The notes under the pieces are model-generated. The model was given only the letters and a program-made list of their open reading frames with translations, did not search any database and was not told the DNA's origin. The position numbers were made by a program, and so were the translations under genes. From NCBI RefSeq assembly GCF_000699445.3, contig NC_067195.1, forward strand, positions 9,290,287 to 9,354,286: a stretch of DNA of 64,000 nt, in the 5' to 3' direction. Of this stretch, positions 10,426 through 20,538 are shown piece by piece. The first letter of the stretch is position 1. Each line of letters begins with the position of its first letter. This DNA is from Schistosoma haematobium. Its lineage: Eukaryota > Platyhelminthes > Trematoda > Strigeidida > Schistosomatidae.

Positions 10426-11705
10426 AAATATTTACAGTTAGTATTGAGATATTTCAATGAAAAATTCGTGTTGTATTATATGAATAGATAAATTATAAAA
10501 ATGATTGAGATCTCAATTGTTCAGTTTTCAATCCTCTATGAAATCAAACTAAAACTAACCAACTAGATCTTAATAGATCACGTTTTCAAAACATAAACAG
10601 ATAACTATCATATAAAATCTATAAATCAAAATGAAATTTAAGTAACTATGGTCGTTTTTACTAGTAGATAATTAATTATTGTAATAATGAATATTACTAT
10701 TCTTTCTTACTTAAGTAAAGCACATAAATTGATTAACCATAATCTATGTTAATAAATGGATTAACTTCAGAAAAGAAAACAATAATAATAATAAACCACC
10801 CTTCTGAGATTCTTTTCATCATAGAATGGAAATAGTTATTTGTTTTAATATTAATCAAATAAAAACTTCATATTTTTAAATGATGGTTATTCTATTTAAT
10901 TATACTCATATATCCGTACAGATAACCTTGCCACTTGAAAGTAAAAACAAACGATCTCTGCTCATTTATCATAGAAACAATTGTAAGACTAAATTTTATT
11001 AAATGGCGCCCTTAAAAAAACAATGATTCTCTAAGATATTGTATATTAGTTATAATATTGGAGCGCATAAATTCAAAGTCACTCATAAGCAACAACAACA
11101 ACACCAACACTGAAAAAGTAACCCACTGGTTTCAGTGTATAGTTTTCATCTATCGAATAAATGTTTCACCACTATTATTATTCTTTTTTGTTTTTTGGTT
11201 TCTTTGAAAAATACATATTATAAGATGTGATATATTAGACTATATGGATAAACATCTAATATTTCGGAAACATCAAAAGAATTCATTAGTGTTTATAGGA
11301 TTACATTTTCATATATGTGAAAAAACTTTAATAAAACTCTATATGTAATGATATGTAGTTATAGTAGATTATAGTTATTCATGTATCTTAGACGATATAT
11401 GTATATGTATTATTGAAATGAAAGCATTTATAGTGTATTATTGAAAATTACAGATTATTGTTATATAATAACCAGATAACCTGATAGTGAAAACATGAGT
11501 ACTTAATTAGTAAAGAGTTATATATTTATAATGAAATATTTGTCTAGTGTTTAAGGGTTGATATTTTTCACTATGAATTCCTGAGTAAAACTTACTCATT
11601 TTATGTGAATTCATACTCAATACTTTCGTTTATTTACCGTAAAGTGATGAGAATAATAGGTTAGTATAGTGCATAGTAAAATAATCTTTGAACTGAATTA
11701 GGAAC
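10426..11705. other. AT-rich stretch, nothing recognised
   Basis: Only short simple repeats (AAT near 10782-10795, CAA near 11090-11106). No repeat family or credible exon found by reading both strands. Confidence 0.45.
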
Positions 11706-11708
11706 ATT

Positions 11709-12016
11709 TTTTGAATTGACTTGGTGTTGTTTAAGACTGCAAGTGATCAGTCTCTTGTTGGCATATGTGTATATTGTGAGGATTGCCACAATATTACCTT
11801 AACCTATAAGTATTCTAAGCAAAGATGGATAATATCTAGTAGTGGAATAAAGTTTGATGCACGTTTTGTTTTGTTTGGGACTGGTCAACTGGATGTGTCT
11901 GCATCTGAGTTAATGTTCAGGATGGGACTCGAACCTAGTGCCGTTCTCTTCAAACACCATCGCGTTATCCACTTAGCTACTGGATTCCACCGCTAGCCAT
12001 CAACCATATTTCGAAT
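11709..12016 (-). mobile_element. HH1 (Smalpha-like) repeat, reverse
   Basis: Reads in reverse from the 3' end (ACTTGGTGTTGTTTAAGACTGC) through AAGCAAAGATGGATAAT, the ribozyme region (11847-11908), B box (complement of GGGACTCGAACCT) and A box (complement of CCACTTAGCTACT) to about 11985. A short forward piece GATTCCACCGCTAGCCATC follows. The core on the minus strand is TTGACCA and AAAA, not functional. The 91-codon plus frame here is antisense repeat. Confidence 0.8.
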
Positions 12017-12322
12017 GTTCACTGAAAACGCGGAATGCGTAAAAATGTTTTAATTTTTATACCATACGCTGGACTGTTGCTCCTTATCTTGACTTTCCAG
12101 CAACAGTGGGAGTGGACGATGAACTGTGACTGTTCAACACCTTTGAACTAGATCACTTTGATTTAATGATAGGATTCAGTTAACCATTTTAAAATTGTGT
12201 ATATCTCAGATACATAAAACTTCACGACGAAGCATTTTTCACATAATAGTTTATTAGGATCTTCAATGAAAGTTTATTTCATGTTATTAATCAACAGATA
12301 TCAAATATAAACTAGATTTTAT

Positions 12323-12455
12323 AGTTGAATTCATGAGTCAATTGAAGCTAGACCATAATGGGAAACCTGGAAGTACTGGACGACCATTTCGTCCTAGTAT
12401 GGGACTCCTCAGCAGTGCACATCCACGATCCTGCCTCACGAAATTCGAAGCTAGG
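12323..12455 (-). mobile_element. HH2 repeat, 3' part, reverse
   Basis: Arm block GAATTCATGAGTCAATTGAAGCTAG, then CCTGGAAGTACTGGACG, the ribozyme and GATCCTGCCTCACG. It lacks the A and B boxes, so it is a 5'-truncated copy. It carries one of the best-preserved ribozymes of the window. Confidence 0.8.
12372..12424 (-). ncRNA. Hammerhead ribozyme (HH2), core intact
   Basis: On the minus strand: stem I GCACTG, core CTGAGGA, stem II GTCC with GGAC around a 7-base loop, GAAA, a very short stem III (A-U, U-G, G-C) and cleavage triplet GTC. CAGTAC then closes stem I with one mismatch. All invariant core bases of the hammerhead fold are present. Self-cleavage after GTC is expected but unproven. Confidence 0.7.
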
Positions 12456-13234
12456 ACTAGATTTATATTTTAAAAACGTTAATAAAAAGCTATGGTTTTT
12501 CTCATTTTCCCTCTACTAAAATGATTTTAGGATGTACTTTCTTCCCAAAGACAGAGTATGTATTTCAAGTTATGTTAAAATAATAATGATTCCTACACTT
12601 TCTATGGAACCTTCGAGAAACTATTCAGCAGATAAATACCAATTTTAACTCATGAGTAACTATTCTGGTTTACTTATTACTTAACATTTTAAGAACGAGA
12701 TTTTTTACACCATGTATTTGTTTGTTGTTTTCATTTCTTTTCATTTATACTTTTCACTGTCTGGTTATTTACGCACTTTCTATTAAGTAATTCTCGAAAA
12801 TATTTCGTACTTATGATTTCAAAAAGTTTGTTTATCTAAGTTTGACTTCCTTTCTACGTTGAACTATTGACTAGAATTGTTATTATTTTATTATTCTTAT
12901 CTTTACTACTAGTACATCTGTCCTCTTACTAGCAATGTATACTTTTTACCCATTATCTGTAGTTATATAATGTGTTTCTCCTCTACCATTGACTCAATAA
13001 TTACCTTGATTAGTTCAATTTTTCATATAAATGTATATTAGAATAAAGCTTGTTAACGACCAAAGTGAAAACAATATTGTTCGCTCACATTTGCATTGTA
13101 CATATATATATTACAATGGAGTTGCCATATTATATATTTATAGAAAATTTTTACAACAGGATAGTATACTGTAAATTTAAATATTCATAATCTATGCAAA
13201 TCGGTTACAAAAACTACACACGTATTTTTTATAT
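12456..13234. other. AT-rich stretch, nothing recognised
   Basis: No family member or credible exon seen. The stretch just before the HH2 copy (12066-12150), with CAACAGTGGGAGTGGACGATG, is GC-richer than its surroundings but also unassigned. Confidence 0.4.
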
Positions 13235-13450
13235 TGAGATAATCGATGTTAGACCACCGTTGGAAACCTTAAAGCACTGGACGGCCGTTTCATCCTAGTA
13301 TGGGACTTCTCGACAGTGGGCATCCACGATTTCTCACGTGGATGCTCGAACGTACAACCTTTGATGTCGTGCACAAACTCTTAACCTCTAGGCCATTGAA
13401 CCGGCCGGCACCCAACGGTATTAATGTCTAACTTCATGATCTCAATCAAA
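13235..13450 (-). mobile_element. HH2 repeat, reverse, with short inverted ends
   Basis: Starts ATTGAGATAATCGATGTTAGACCACC, with the ribozyme region on the minus strand at 13272-13327 (core TCGAGAA, GAAA, GTC). B and A box regions follow, then ...AATGTCTAACTTCATGATCTCAATCAAAG. The first and last dozen bases are inverse of each other. The core is mutated. Confidence 0.75.
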
Positions 13451-13485
13451 GACTTAACAATTAGATTATGGTTGGAGGTAGTTGA

Positions 13486-13655
13486 CAGGAAACCTTGGAC
13501 CCGGATTTTGTGTTACTTGGCACTCGTCCGCAAGGTGTGCCTGTAATCTTGAGGGAACTGGTGCTTCCTGGCGGATTCGACCTCGTGTCACCCAGCTTCA
13601 CAGTCAGAGACGTTACCACTAAGCTATCCGAGCCGCGACCAACCTTCTGCAGGAC
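13486..13655 (-). mobile_element. HH3 tRNA-like/hammerhead unit, reverse
   Basis: On the minus strand it reads GGTTGGTCGCGGCTCGGATAG, with an A-box-like TAGCTTAGTGGTAACG, then GACACGAGGTCGAATCCGCC (B-box-like). Next come GCACCAGTTCCCTCAAGATTAC and a hammerhead region near 13491-13545: CGGACGA for CTGACGA, stem II GTG...CAC, AAAA for GAAA, GTC, with stem I CCTTG/CAAGG. The two core changes make it probably inactive. It resembles the terminal-repeat ribozymes described for Penelope-like elements. Confidence 0.6.
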
Positions 13656-13741
13656 TGAAATGTAATCACATTTGATTAATCACTGGGTGACGCGGGATTG
13701 ATCACTGGGTGGCGATCAATCAATTGTGATTACATCTCAAT

Positions 13742-13832
13742 CATACGTGAGGTCGGTCGCGACTCGAATAGCTCAGTGGTAACGTCTCTGACTGTGAAGC
13801 TGGGTGACACGAGGTCGAATCCGCACTAGAGG
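13742..13832 (+). mobile_element. HH3 tRNA-like half, forward
   Basis: GGTCGGTCGCGACTCGAATAG, then TAGCTCAGTGGTAACG (A-box-like) and GAGGTCGAATCCGC (B-box-like). It is the inverse of 13575-13650 across a spacer of about 90 bases that itself contains inverted GATCAATC/GATTGATC motifs. It directly abuts the Penelope-like remnant and lacks the hammerhead half. Confidence 0.6.
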
Positions 13833-14457
13833 ATGATGGGTGTTTATCCTCTAATCTTATTGGGTCCCTTGATTGCATTTGCTTGTGCAACCACTTTGGT
13901 ATATGTTCACATACCCTAATTTTGGTATTGCGATTGCTCTTCCCTATGTATGTGTGACCACACACACATTTAAATTGATAAAAACAATGGAGTGTGACCC
14001 AATCGTTTTCATATCTTTTAGGTTATGGATTAAGCATGGACCTTGTTCTTTCTTTGATAATGACCTTCTTTGCACAATATGCCTTGTCAATGACTGACTT
14101 AAGCCTTAAGTCTTTGTTTCAATAAAAGGCTATTTGAATCACCTCTAAATAGTAAGGTGATATAGGCAGGCTTTTTTCTGCCAAAGCTATAGTAGGTCTC
14201 ACTGTATCATGAACTTTTCATCTATTTATGAATTTCAGAGGATAACCATTTTCCATTAATGTTTTATTTAATGACTTAACATCATCATCAATGACGTCAT
14301 TTGTATAAATACGGTCAAGCCTATTGAATGGGAACCTTATCAAACCACGTTTGTATTGCACGGGGTAATAACTATAATAACTAAGGTATTGACCTGTCCA
14401 TGTTGGTTTTCTAAAAATGGATCGTTTAATTGATCGGTATATTATTCCATAAAACAT
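13831..14457 (-). pseudogene. Penelope-like element: end of RT and GIY-YIG endonuclease
   Basis: Read on the minus strand. From 14457 to 14218 a frame contains RKPTWTGQYLSYYSYYPVQY, KRGLI, a leucine/arginine-rich stretch and NGYPLKF, the usual C-terminal thumb region of Penelope-like reverse transcriptases. After stops and frameshifts, a frame from 13965 has CGHTYIGKSNRNTKIRVCEHIPKW, the YIG half of a GIY-YIG nuclease with its following R...EH motif. The order RT then GIY-YIG is diagnostic. It is broken by several stops and its 5' part is missing. The HH3 units adjoin its 3' side. Non-functional. Confidence 0.75.
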
Positions 14458-14550
14458 AAATACTAATTAGGTTGAATAAGAAATAAACATGTTGATGATA
14501 GGAATTAATTCATTTATACAATAAATGAATTTTTGTTCATAGATTATTTT

Positions 14551-14748
14551 CAGAATGGGTTTTGTGATTTTTAGAAATTCCACAGGTTGAAATCATGAGT
14601 CAGTTGAAGCTAGACCACCTGCTGAGGAGCCCCATACTGAGACGAAACGGCCGTCAAGTGCTTCCAGGTTTTCCATGGTGGTCTGGCTTTAATTGACTCA
14701 TGATTTCAACCTGTGAAATTTCTAAAATACTCCACAAAACCCATTCTG
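14551..14748 (+). mobile_element. HH2 fold-back unit lacking the tRNA-like part
   Basis: Left arm 14551-14619 starts CAGAATGGGTTTTGTG. Right arm 14677-14748 ends CACAAAACCCATTCTG and is its inverse at roughly nine bases in ten. Only about 57 bases lie between, holding the ribozyme core (CTGAGGA, GAAAC, GGCCGTC) and CCAGGTTTTCCA. Stem I has lost its 5' strand and stem II is mutated (GCCC against AGAC). The A and B boxes are deleted. Confidence 0.85.
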
Positions 14749-15021
14749 ATAATAATCAACTGCTCACTAGTGACTGACTTCAGGAGATACTCCTGGAGTT
14801 CTACTGAGAAGCCGTTACCAGTGGAGTTCAACCAGGTCTGTTGTGAGTTATCGGCTCACTGAAGACAATGGTGTACGATGGCGCAATTTCGTGGATTGGT
14901 TGAAGTTAGACATCAACACCGTTGGATGCCAGCGGGCTCAGTGGTCTAGTGGTTAAGTGCTCGCGCGCAAAAACGGCAGAGCCTGGGTTCGAGTCCCGCG
15001 GGGTGAAGGGTCGTGGGTGCG
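14749..15021 (+). mobile_element. HH2 unit, 3'-truncated, in tandem
   Basis: Follows the previous unit without a gap (ATAATAATCAACTGCTCACTAGTGAC). It has the outer block, GCGCAATTTCGTGGATTGG, A box TGGTCTAGTGG (about 14941-14951) and B box GGTTCGAGTCC, then stops just before the ribozyme at GGGTCGTGGGTGCG. The head-to-tail join supports tandem transcription or concatemer insertion. Confidence 0.8.
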
Positions 15022-15423
15022 TAGACTATTTATTTATTAATAAGATTATCATATTCAGGTATGTAGGCTTCATTCTAATTGTCTACTAATCCATTTTGAC
15101 TTATTATTTTAATCAATTGTATTTTACTATTAGTTGTCATGGTATTAGTTTGGAACATTTCTATTCTTTTACACATATAAATGATTGATTAAGAATGTAA
15201 CATATTCATTATGAAAATTAGAAAAAAAAAGAAGGAATACAGTTAAACCTTTTGTTCATTTTTTTAAATAAAAAAAAGTTAAACAACAACACGCAGACAC
15301 AGATTGCTTTAGGCTAAATATATTTTTAATTAGTTTTTAAATAGTTCAGTAATTGAATTATATGGTCAAACAATGAATTTGAAATTATACAAGTTGTATG
15401 ATCTTCTTAAATGCCACCCCCTA
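15022..15423. other. AT-rich stretch, nothing recognised
   Basis: About 400 bases with A-rich runs and no recognised repeat or exon. Confidence 0.45.
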
Positions 15424-15795
15424 TGCTCATAATAATTATGTGCTCACTGATGGCTAACTTCAAGATGAAACTCTTGGAGTTTCACTAAGAATTGATGACT
15501 AGTGGAATTTTGAGAATGTCAGCTGTGAGACAAATATTCACTACAAGCCTTTTGAGAGAGAGAGAGAAATGAGTAGTGTCGGTATATAATTGAAGTTAGA
15601 CATATATACCATTGAATGTTAAGTGTTTTCTAAAGATCAAGTGATCGTGTGCAATGCCGAAAATACTAGGTTTGATCCTCGATAATGTCGTAGATGAGTA
15701 ATTTTGGAGAGTTCCATACTAGAGCAAAACAATTATTCAATATTTCTTGGTTTTCAATGACAGTCTAGCTTAGATCAGTTCGTAATTTAGATTAT
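15424..15795 (+). mobile_element. HH2 repeat, old full-length copy
   Basis: All blocks in order but heavily mutated: GTGCTCACTGATGGCTAAC, GAAGTTAGACATATATACC, a degraded A box, GGTTTGATCC for the B box, GGAGAGTTCCATACTAGAGCAAAAC for the ribozyme, and a closing AGTCTAGCTTAGATCAG. A GAGA run interrupts it near 15557. Confidence 0.65.
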
Positions 15796-15874
15796 GACTA
15801 GTTTATTTTTTATGACTGGATATTTAGTTCAATATTAATGTTAATTAGTCAATTAATTTTAGGTATTATCCAAG

Positions 15875-16546
15875 TTAAATTCACTTGGTGTTGTTTTACT
15901 CGTATCTTCCCATCGTTAATTAGGACTGCAATTGATTACTTTCATGTTGGCACATATGCATCATGTGTAGATTGCCTCGATATCGCCTTTAGTCACAAGC
16001 TTTTTAAGCAAAGATGGATAGTGGCTAGAAGTGGACTCAGTAGGTAAGTGGATAACGCGATGGCGTTTGAAGAGCACGGTACTAGGTTCGAGTCTCATTG
16101 TGAACATCAACTCTGAGATGCAGGTACATCCAGCTGACGAGTCCCAAACAGAACAAAACGTGCATCAAACTGGATTCCACTACTAGCCACCATCCATCTT
16201 TGCTTAGAATGCTTGTGAATTAGGGAAATACCGAGGCAATCCTCACAGTATTCACATATTCCAATAACAGACTGATCAATTACAGTCCTAAACATCACTG
16301 ATAAGATTCAAGCAAAACAGCACGAATTGAATTCAAATTCACCACATGGCACAAGCTTGTGGTTTTCAGGACTCAGTAGGTAAGTGGATAACGTGATGGT
16401 GTTTGAAGCAAGTGGTACTCTGTTCGAGTTCCATTGTGAACATCAACACCGAGATGTACGTACATTCAGTTGACTAGTCCCACACAGAACAAAACGTGCA
16501 TCAAACTGGATTCCACTACTAGCTACTATCCATCTTTGCTTAACCC
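15875..16546. mobile_element. HH1 (Smalpha-like) array: inverted plus tandem units
   Basis: 15875-16032 is a reverse 3' half. At 16033 it turns into a full forward unit (A box TAGGTAAGTGG 16041-16051, B box GGTTCGAGTCT 16085-16095, ribozyme, 3' half to about 16370). That 3' half is the inverse of the leading piece, giving arms of about 150 bases. A second forward unit starts at 16371 and is cut after the ribozyme at about 16546. The 69- and 63-codon frames on the two strands are repeat translations. Confidence 0.85.
16121..16180 (+). ncRNA. Hammerhead ribozyme (HH1), slightly decayed
   Basis: Stem I strand CATCCAG (16127-16133) and CTGGATT (about 16169-16175) are complementary. The core CTGACGA is intact and stem II is GTCC/GAAC with one mismatch. 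GAAA reads AAAA and the triplet is ATC followed by AAA. The lost G of GAAA should block cleavage. A sister copy at 16457-16516 has TTGACTA and AAAA. Confidence 0.6.
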
Positions 16547-17051
16547 AACCATATGAAATACGTGCTAATTGTTATTAATGGAAAATTGTCATAGATTAGA
16601 TAATACATCATATCATAATTGAACTGTCAATCTTCTAATTCTATTATCAGTTAGAAACTTAAATATAGAAGATAAAGATCTGACTTATAATTTGAATAAT
16701 CAATTATAATTGAGAATAATATTATTTGTCAAATATGAAGTATCATTATGATCAATGAAGTTGATAAGGAATTTTTGTTGTTGTTACTTTTTTGAAAAAA
16801 TTTCAATTTATTATCTCTAACCTCTTGATGTATTTTACCCCTAAACTAAACGTGTATTCATGTGATTGAGTTTCTTTTTTATGTTTTTTTAAAATTATGT
16901 TACTATATGAAAACATTTCTTAAAATATATATAATGATCAGTGAAAAATATTATAAATTTGATTCATTATTTTACATTATACATTAAATGCATTTGATAT
17001 AACTGACTCATTAGAAGATGTAAATGAATATAAGCATGATTAACTATTATA
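16547..17051. other. AT-rich stretch, nothing recognised
   Basis: About 500 bases with no recognised repeat, RNA gene or convincing exon. Confidence 0.45.
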
Positions 17052-17331
17052 AATCCATTTAGTGTTGTTTACTTATATATCATCGATAATTGATCAGTAT
17101 CTTGTTAGTATCTGTGCATATTATGAGGATTGATTTAATATTGACTTAGGTCATAAGCATTCTAAGCAAAAGGGCGATAGTAGCTAGTATTGGAATTGCA
17201 GTTTGACGCGCGTTTCTTTCTATTTGGGACTGGTCAACTGGATTTACTTGTATCTCAGAGTTAATGTTTATTATGAAACTCAAACCTAGTGCCGTTCGTT
17301 TAAAGTGCCATCACGTTATCCAGGAAGCTAA
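17052..17331 (-). mobile_element. HH1 (Smalpha-like) repeat, reverse
   Basis: Reverse copy from ATTTAGTGTTGTTTAC through AAGCAAAAGGGCGATAG, the ribozyme region (about 17195-17255, core TTGACCA) and the B box region (AAACTCAAACCTAG) to CACGTTATCC. The A box is lost at the junction with the HH2 copy that starts at 17344. Confidence 0.75.
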
Positions 17332-17343
17332 CTATTTATATGA

Positions 17344-17700
17344 TTAAATATCAATTGAAGTTACACTACCATGAAAAACCTGTAAACACTGGACGGTAAT
17401 TTCGTCCTATTGTGGGACTCCTCAGAAGCGCGCATACACGATCCCACCCCGTGAAATTCCAATCCAGCACCTATCAGTCTCTCGCGCGAGCGCTCAACAT
17501 CTACACCACTGAGCCAATCGTCATCCAACGGTGTTAATGTCTAACTTCAACTAATCCACCAAATTGAGTGACACATCCACCATTGCCTTCCGTGAGTCAC
17601 TATCTCACAAATGACCTGGTTGAACTACACTGTTCACTGCTTCTCAATAGAACTCCAGGAAATACATTTTGAAGCCTATCACTAGTGAGCATATGTTGAT
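17344..17700 (-). mobile_element. HH2 repeat, full-length, reverse
   Basis: Complete reverse copy: arm ATCAATTGAAGTTACACTACC, ribozyme, CCTATCAGTCTCTCGCGCGAGCG, A box complement (CCACTGAGCC), TCTAACTTCAACTAATCC, GAGTGACACATCCACC, and the outer block ending GAGCATATGTTGATT. It forms an inverted pair with the forward piece from 17708. Confidence 0.85.
17380..17436 (-). ncRNA. Hammerhead ribozyme (HH2), core intact
   Basis: On the minus strand CTGAGGA, GTCC/GGAC with a 7-base loop and GAAA are all present, with a GTC triplet. Stem III (ATTACCGT) is weak and stem I (GCGCTT against CAGTGT) has one mismatch and two G-U pairs. Fold is plausible, efficiency doubtful. Confidence 0.55.
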
Positions 17701-17707
17701 TCGTATC

Positions 17708-17876
17708 AGACTGATATGTCCTGGGTTCGAATCTCGCTAGACAGGATGCGCACTACTAAGGAGTCCCACAACAGGACGAAACGGCCGTCCAGTACTTATA
17801 GGTTTTCCATGGTGGTCTAGGTTCAATTCATTCATGATCTCAACCATTGAAGTTACTACAATATCAATTACACTTA
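17708..17876 (+). mobile_element. HH2 repeat, 5'-truncated, forward
   Basis: Begins at ACTGATATGTCCTGGG with B box GGTTCGAATCT. The ribozyme region is 17745-17800 with CTAAGGA for CTGAGGA; stem II GTCC/GGAC, GAAAC and GGCCGTC are intact. The right arm runs to ACTACAATATCAATT. One base (G5 to A) breaks the core. Confidence 0.8.
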
Positions 17877-18194
17877 TTTGGTTATTGATGTTAAACTTTG
17901 AGTTTTGTTTAGCCAGCGTTAGTTTATGTGTAACTTGAGCGAATAGTTTTAACGTAATTGTCTTGTTAACAGTTATTTAAAATATATCAGTTGTGGCTAA
18001 AATTGGGTTCTAGCGCGTACGTTTTTTTTATTTAAATATGGTTGTATTACGTTAAGATTCAAATTCACTATTTATCTCTTTTAATCTTAGTGAGTTATCT
18101 ATTAACCAACTGAATCCACGTAACTACTAACTCGTAAAATCAATGTAATATTTAAAAATTACATGTGATCAGTCTATATTAGTATATGTGAATC

Positions 18195-18380
18195 CTCAAT
18201 GGATGGTCAGATAAGGTTTTATTAGTGTAATTGAGTTTGATCCCAAAATTACTGAATTCTAGTTTTATCGTAAGTATCAACAATGAGATTCAAGTACATC
18301 TAGTTGACGGGACAGGCTAAACAGGCTAAAATATGTGTTCTAATTTCCATTACTATTAACAATCCATCTATCTTGACTTT
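18195..18380 (+). mobile_element. HH1 (Smalpha-like) repeat, strongly decayed
   Basis: Blocks recognisable in order: TTGAGTTTGATCCC (B box region), TATCAACAATGAGATTCAAG, TACATCTAGTTGACGGGAC (core region), then CCATTACTATTAACAATCCATCTATCTTG. It is among the oldest HH1 copies here. Confidence 0.5.
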
Positions 18381-18499
18381 ACAAATAAACTTGTTTAAAA
18401 AAAATTTCTCCCAATTTCTAAGTTTCAACCCATTTTATTCATTCAAGTGAATATGATGTCAACATTTAATTAACTACATTTTATGTTAAATATTACCTA

Positions 18500-18650
18500 C
18501 TTACACCTGTTACCTCTTATAAAGGAGAATAGGCCATTCACCAACATTCTCTAACCAACTCTATCCTGAACAATCTTTTTCAGTTGTTTCCAGTTGTTAT
18601 TCATCTTTTTGATGTCTGCTTCCAATTCTCGACTCAGTACGTTGTTGCCT
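18500..18650 (-). mobile_element. RTE 3' end, reverse
   Basis: Starts ACTTACACCTGTTACCTC and reads back through GAGAATAGGCC, AACATTCTCTAACCAACTC and TTCTCGACTCAGTAC: the reversed tail and last codons of RTE ORF2. 5'-truncated near 18650. Confidence 0.75.
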
Positions 18651-18893
18651 AGATATATGCCAATAAGAATTTTTAATCAGTATTTAAAAAATAATTTTAG
18701 GTTGATCTTTTTATTATTTTTAGGAAATACTTAAGACATTTTGATGGTAAGGACTCATTAGAAAACTGATTTATTAAATTCTTATATTCTCTTTATCACT
18801 AAATTGTAATAATATGTCGGCTACCATTGATTCTTTTGTTAAAATATTCACTGTGTGAAACCATATATCCACTGGTAGCATTTAAGAATTATT

Positions 18894-19603
18894 ATTATTA
18901 TTAGCTTTAACTCTGCCTGTAGCTCTTCTAGAGTTACTGCCGGTCCCAAGCCCGGATAAAGGAGGAGGGTTAGTCATGAGTTAGGCAACCCCATCCCGTA
19001 GAAAAACCTTGCTGAAAAAAAACGCCAACCAGATTAAACAAATCAGACCATTTAACTTCTGTCCTGGGAGTTGAAGCAAGAATTATGACGCTTCAGGATG
19101 AAAGCCGATATTCTTAAGAAATCACCAGGTCGATGCCACTTCTAACAAACAGAACAACAATTTTTATAGAAACATGAAAACGTGGAGAACTACTACAATC
19201 ATTATCAAGAAAGGACAAGTATTTATAAATAGTTGTCTACGCAGGATACTCAACATCCATTGACCGGATACCATCAGCAACAGTCTTCTGTGGCAGAGGA
19301 CAAACCAGCTTCCAGCTGAAGAGTAAATTAGGAAAACACGTTGAAAGTGAGTACGACATACATTACGGAAATCGCCAAAATGTATCACGAGGCAAGCGCT
19401 AACTTGAGAACGTTAATGGAAACAGAAAAGTGGAAGTCTGAAGAATACACCACATCGGGAATTGGAGGTAGACATGAAGAAAATGAATAGCAACCAGAAA
19501 GGGAAAGAAAGAACAGGGTTGGATGGAGAGTGTTGGTGGGCGGCCTATGCTCCTCAACGACGGGTAACAGGCGTAAGTAAGTAGGTAATTATTATTAGCT
19601 TTA
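18894..19603 (+). mobile_element. Internally deleted RTE with target-site duplication
   Basis: The element itself spans 18910-19587. A 16-base duplication, ATTATTATTAGCTTTA, flanks it exactly (18894-18909 and 19588-19603). It opens with the RTE leader (ACTCTGCCTGTAGCTCTTC) and reaches the start of the endonuclease (CAATTTTTATAG). Near 19170 it jumps to the C-terminal ORF2 block (GTGGAGAACTACTACAATC) and ends GGCGTAAGTAAGTAGGTA. Reverse transcriptase is absent, so it moved in trans. It sits in the (ATT)n tail of the element at 19588-19985. Confidence 0.85.
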
Positions 19604-19985
19604 TTCAATAATATATTTTTCGTACATTATAGAATTCACAGCACAAAGTATTTCAACAAATTTCCGATTTTCTTACTTCTTAGTCGATCCTGATGATAAA
19701 TATTGAATGATCACCAGTTAGAAGTTGGGATTTCAGTCAATCGACATTTTAGATAATGTACATTCTTTTCACTGCATATTACCAGCAATCATGATATCTC
19801 TGATTGAGCTCTTTGTAACTTGTACAACGAAAGATTGTACACTTTTCAGAAACGTACGTGAATAGGTTATGCGATTTATAGACATAATAATGTACTAGAA
19901 CAAACACATAACTAGATAACTTATTGAAACATCTAGATGTCAGGAATAGGTAGCCCAAATGTTCAAGCAGGCTAAAAACTTTATT
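19588..19985 (-). mobile_element. 3' end of a non-LTR retrotransposon ending in (ATT)n
   Basis: Second copy of the element at 4344-4723, colinear from the ATTATTAGCTTTATTCAATAAT end to GGTAGCCCAAATG...CAAGCAGGCT. The RTE at 18910-19587 was inserted into its tail, so this element is the older of the two. Confidence 0.6.
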
Positions 19986-20538
19986 AGTTCTCTTAATAGA
20001 CATATACTTATGGTAATTTTTCCAAGTCAAACTTGGAAAGGACAATAATTTATATCCAAGTTACTAAGCATTTTGATTTGATTAAGAAGTACTAAGATTT
20101 TCTATAGACGTTTTATCTTAGTAATAAACATGTATTTACGAGTGTCTAAGTTTGAGAACAGTTTCTAAGGTTGAATTAAGATACCAAGACTGATGGAATT
20201 CAAGAATGTTCAAAAATGAGATATACTTTTTTTAGTAACATTAGTCGATAGTAAATCTTTATATGTTTATTCATTTTGAGGACCAAAGGTTTTGATTGAG
20301 CATCATTAAAGTTTACAAATAGATACAGTTAAGGTGACCCATATAAGAAATAAACTACTACTGTCTCCTGGTGTCGGTATTTATTTAACTAAAGTCAATC
20401 CATTATGTTAAGATGAAATGATTAAGTTATGAGTTTTATTTCTTAGTACATATTAACGACAGACTTAACAATAAATAGACAAATTATGTACTAAACTAAA
20501 AGGTGACATTGTTTCTATTTATTTTCATAATTTGATTT
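19986..20538. other. AT-rich stretch, nothing recognised
   Basis: No recognised repeat or exon. A short frame on the minus strand just before (19779-20045) belongs partly to the preceding element. Confidence 0.4.

Noticed and set aside
11721..11996. 91-codon frame with varied residues
   Set aside because: Lies entirely within a reverse HH1 copy.
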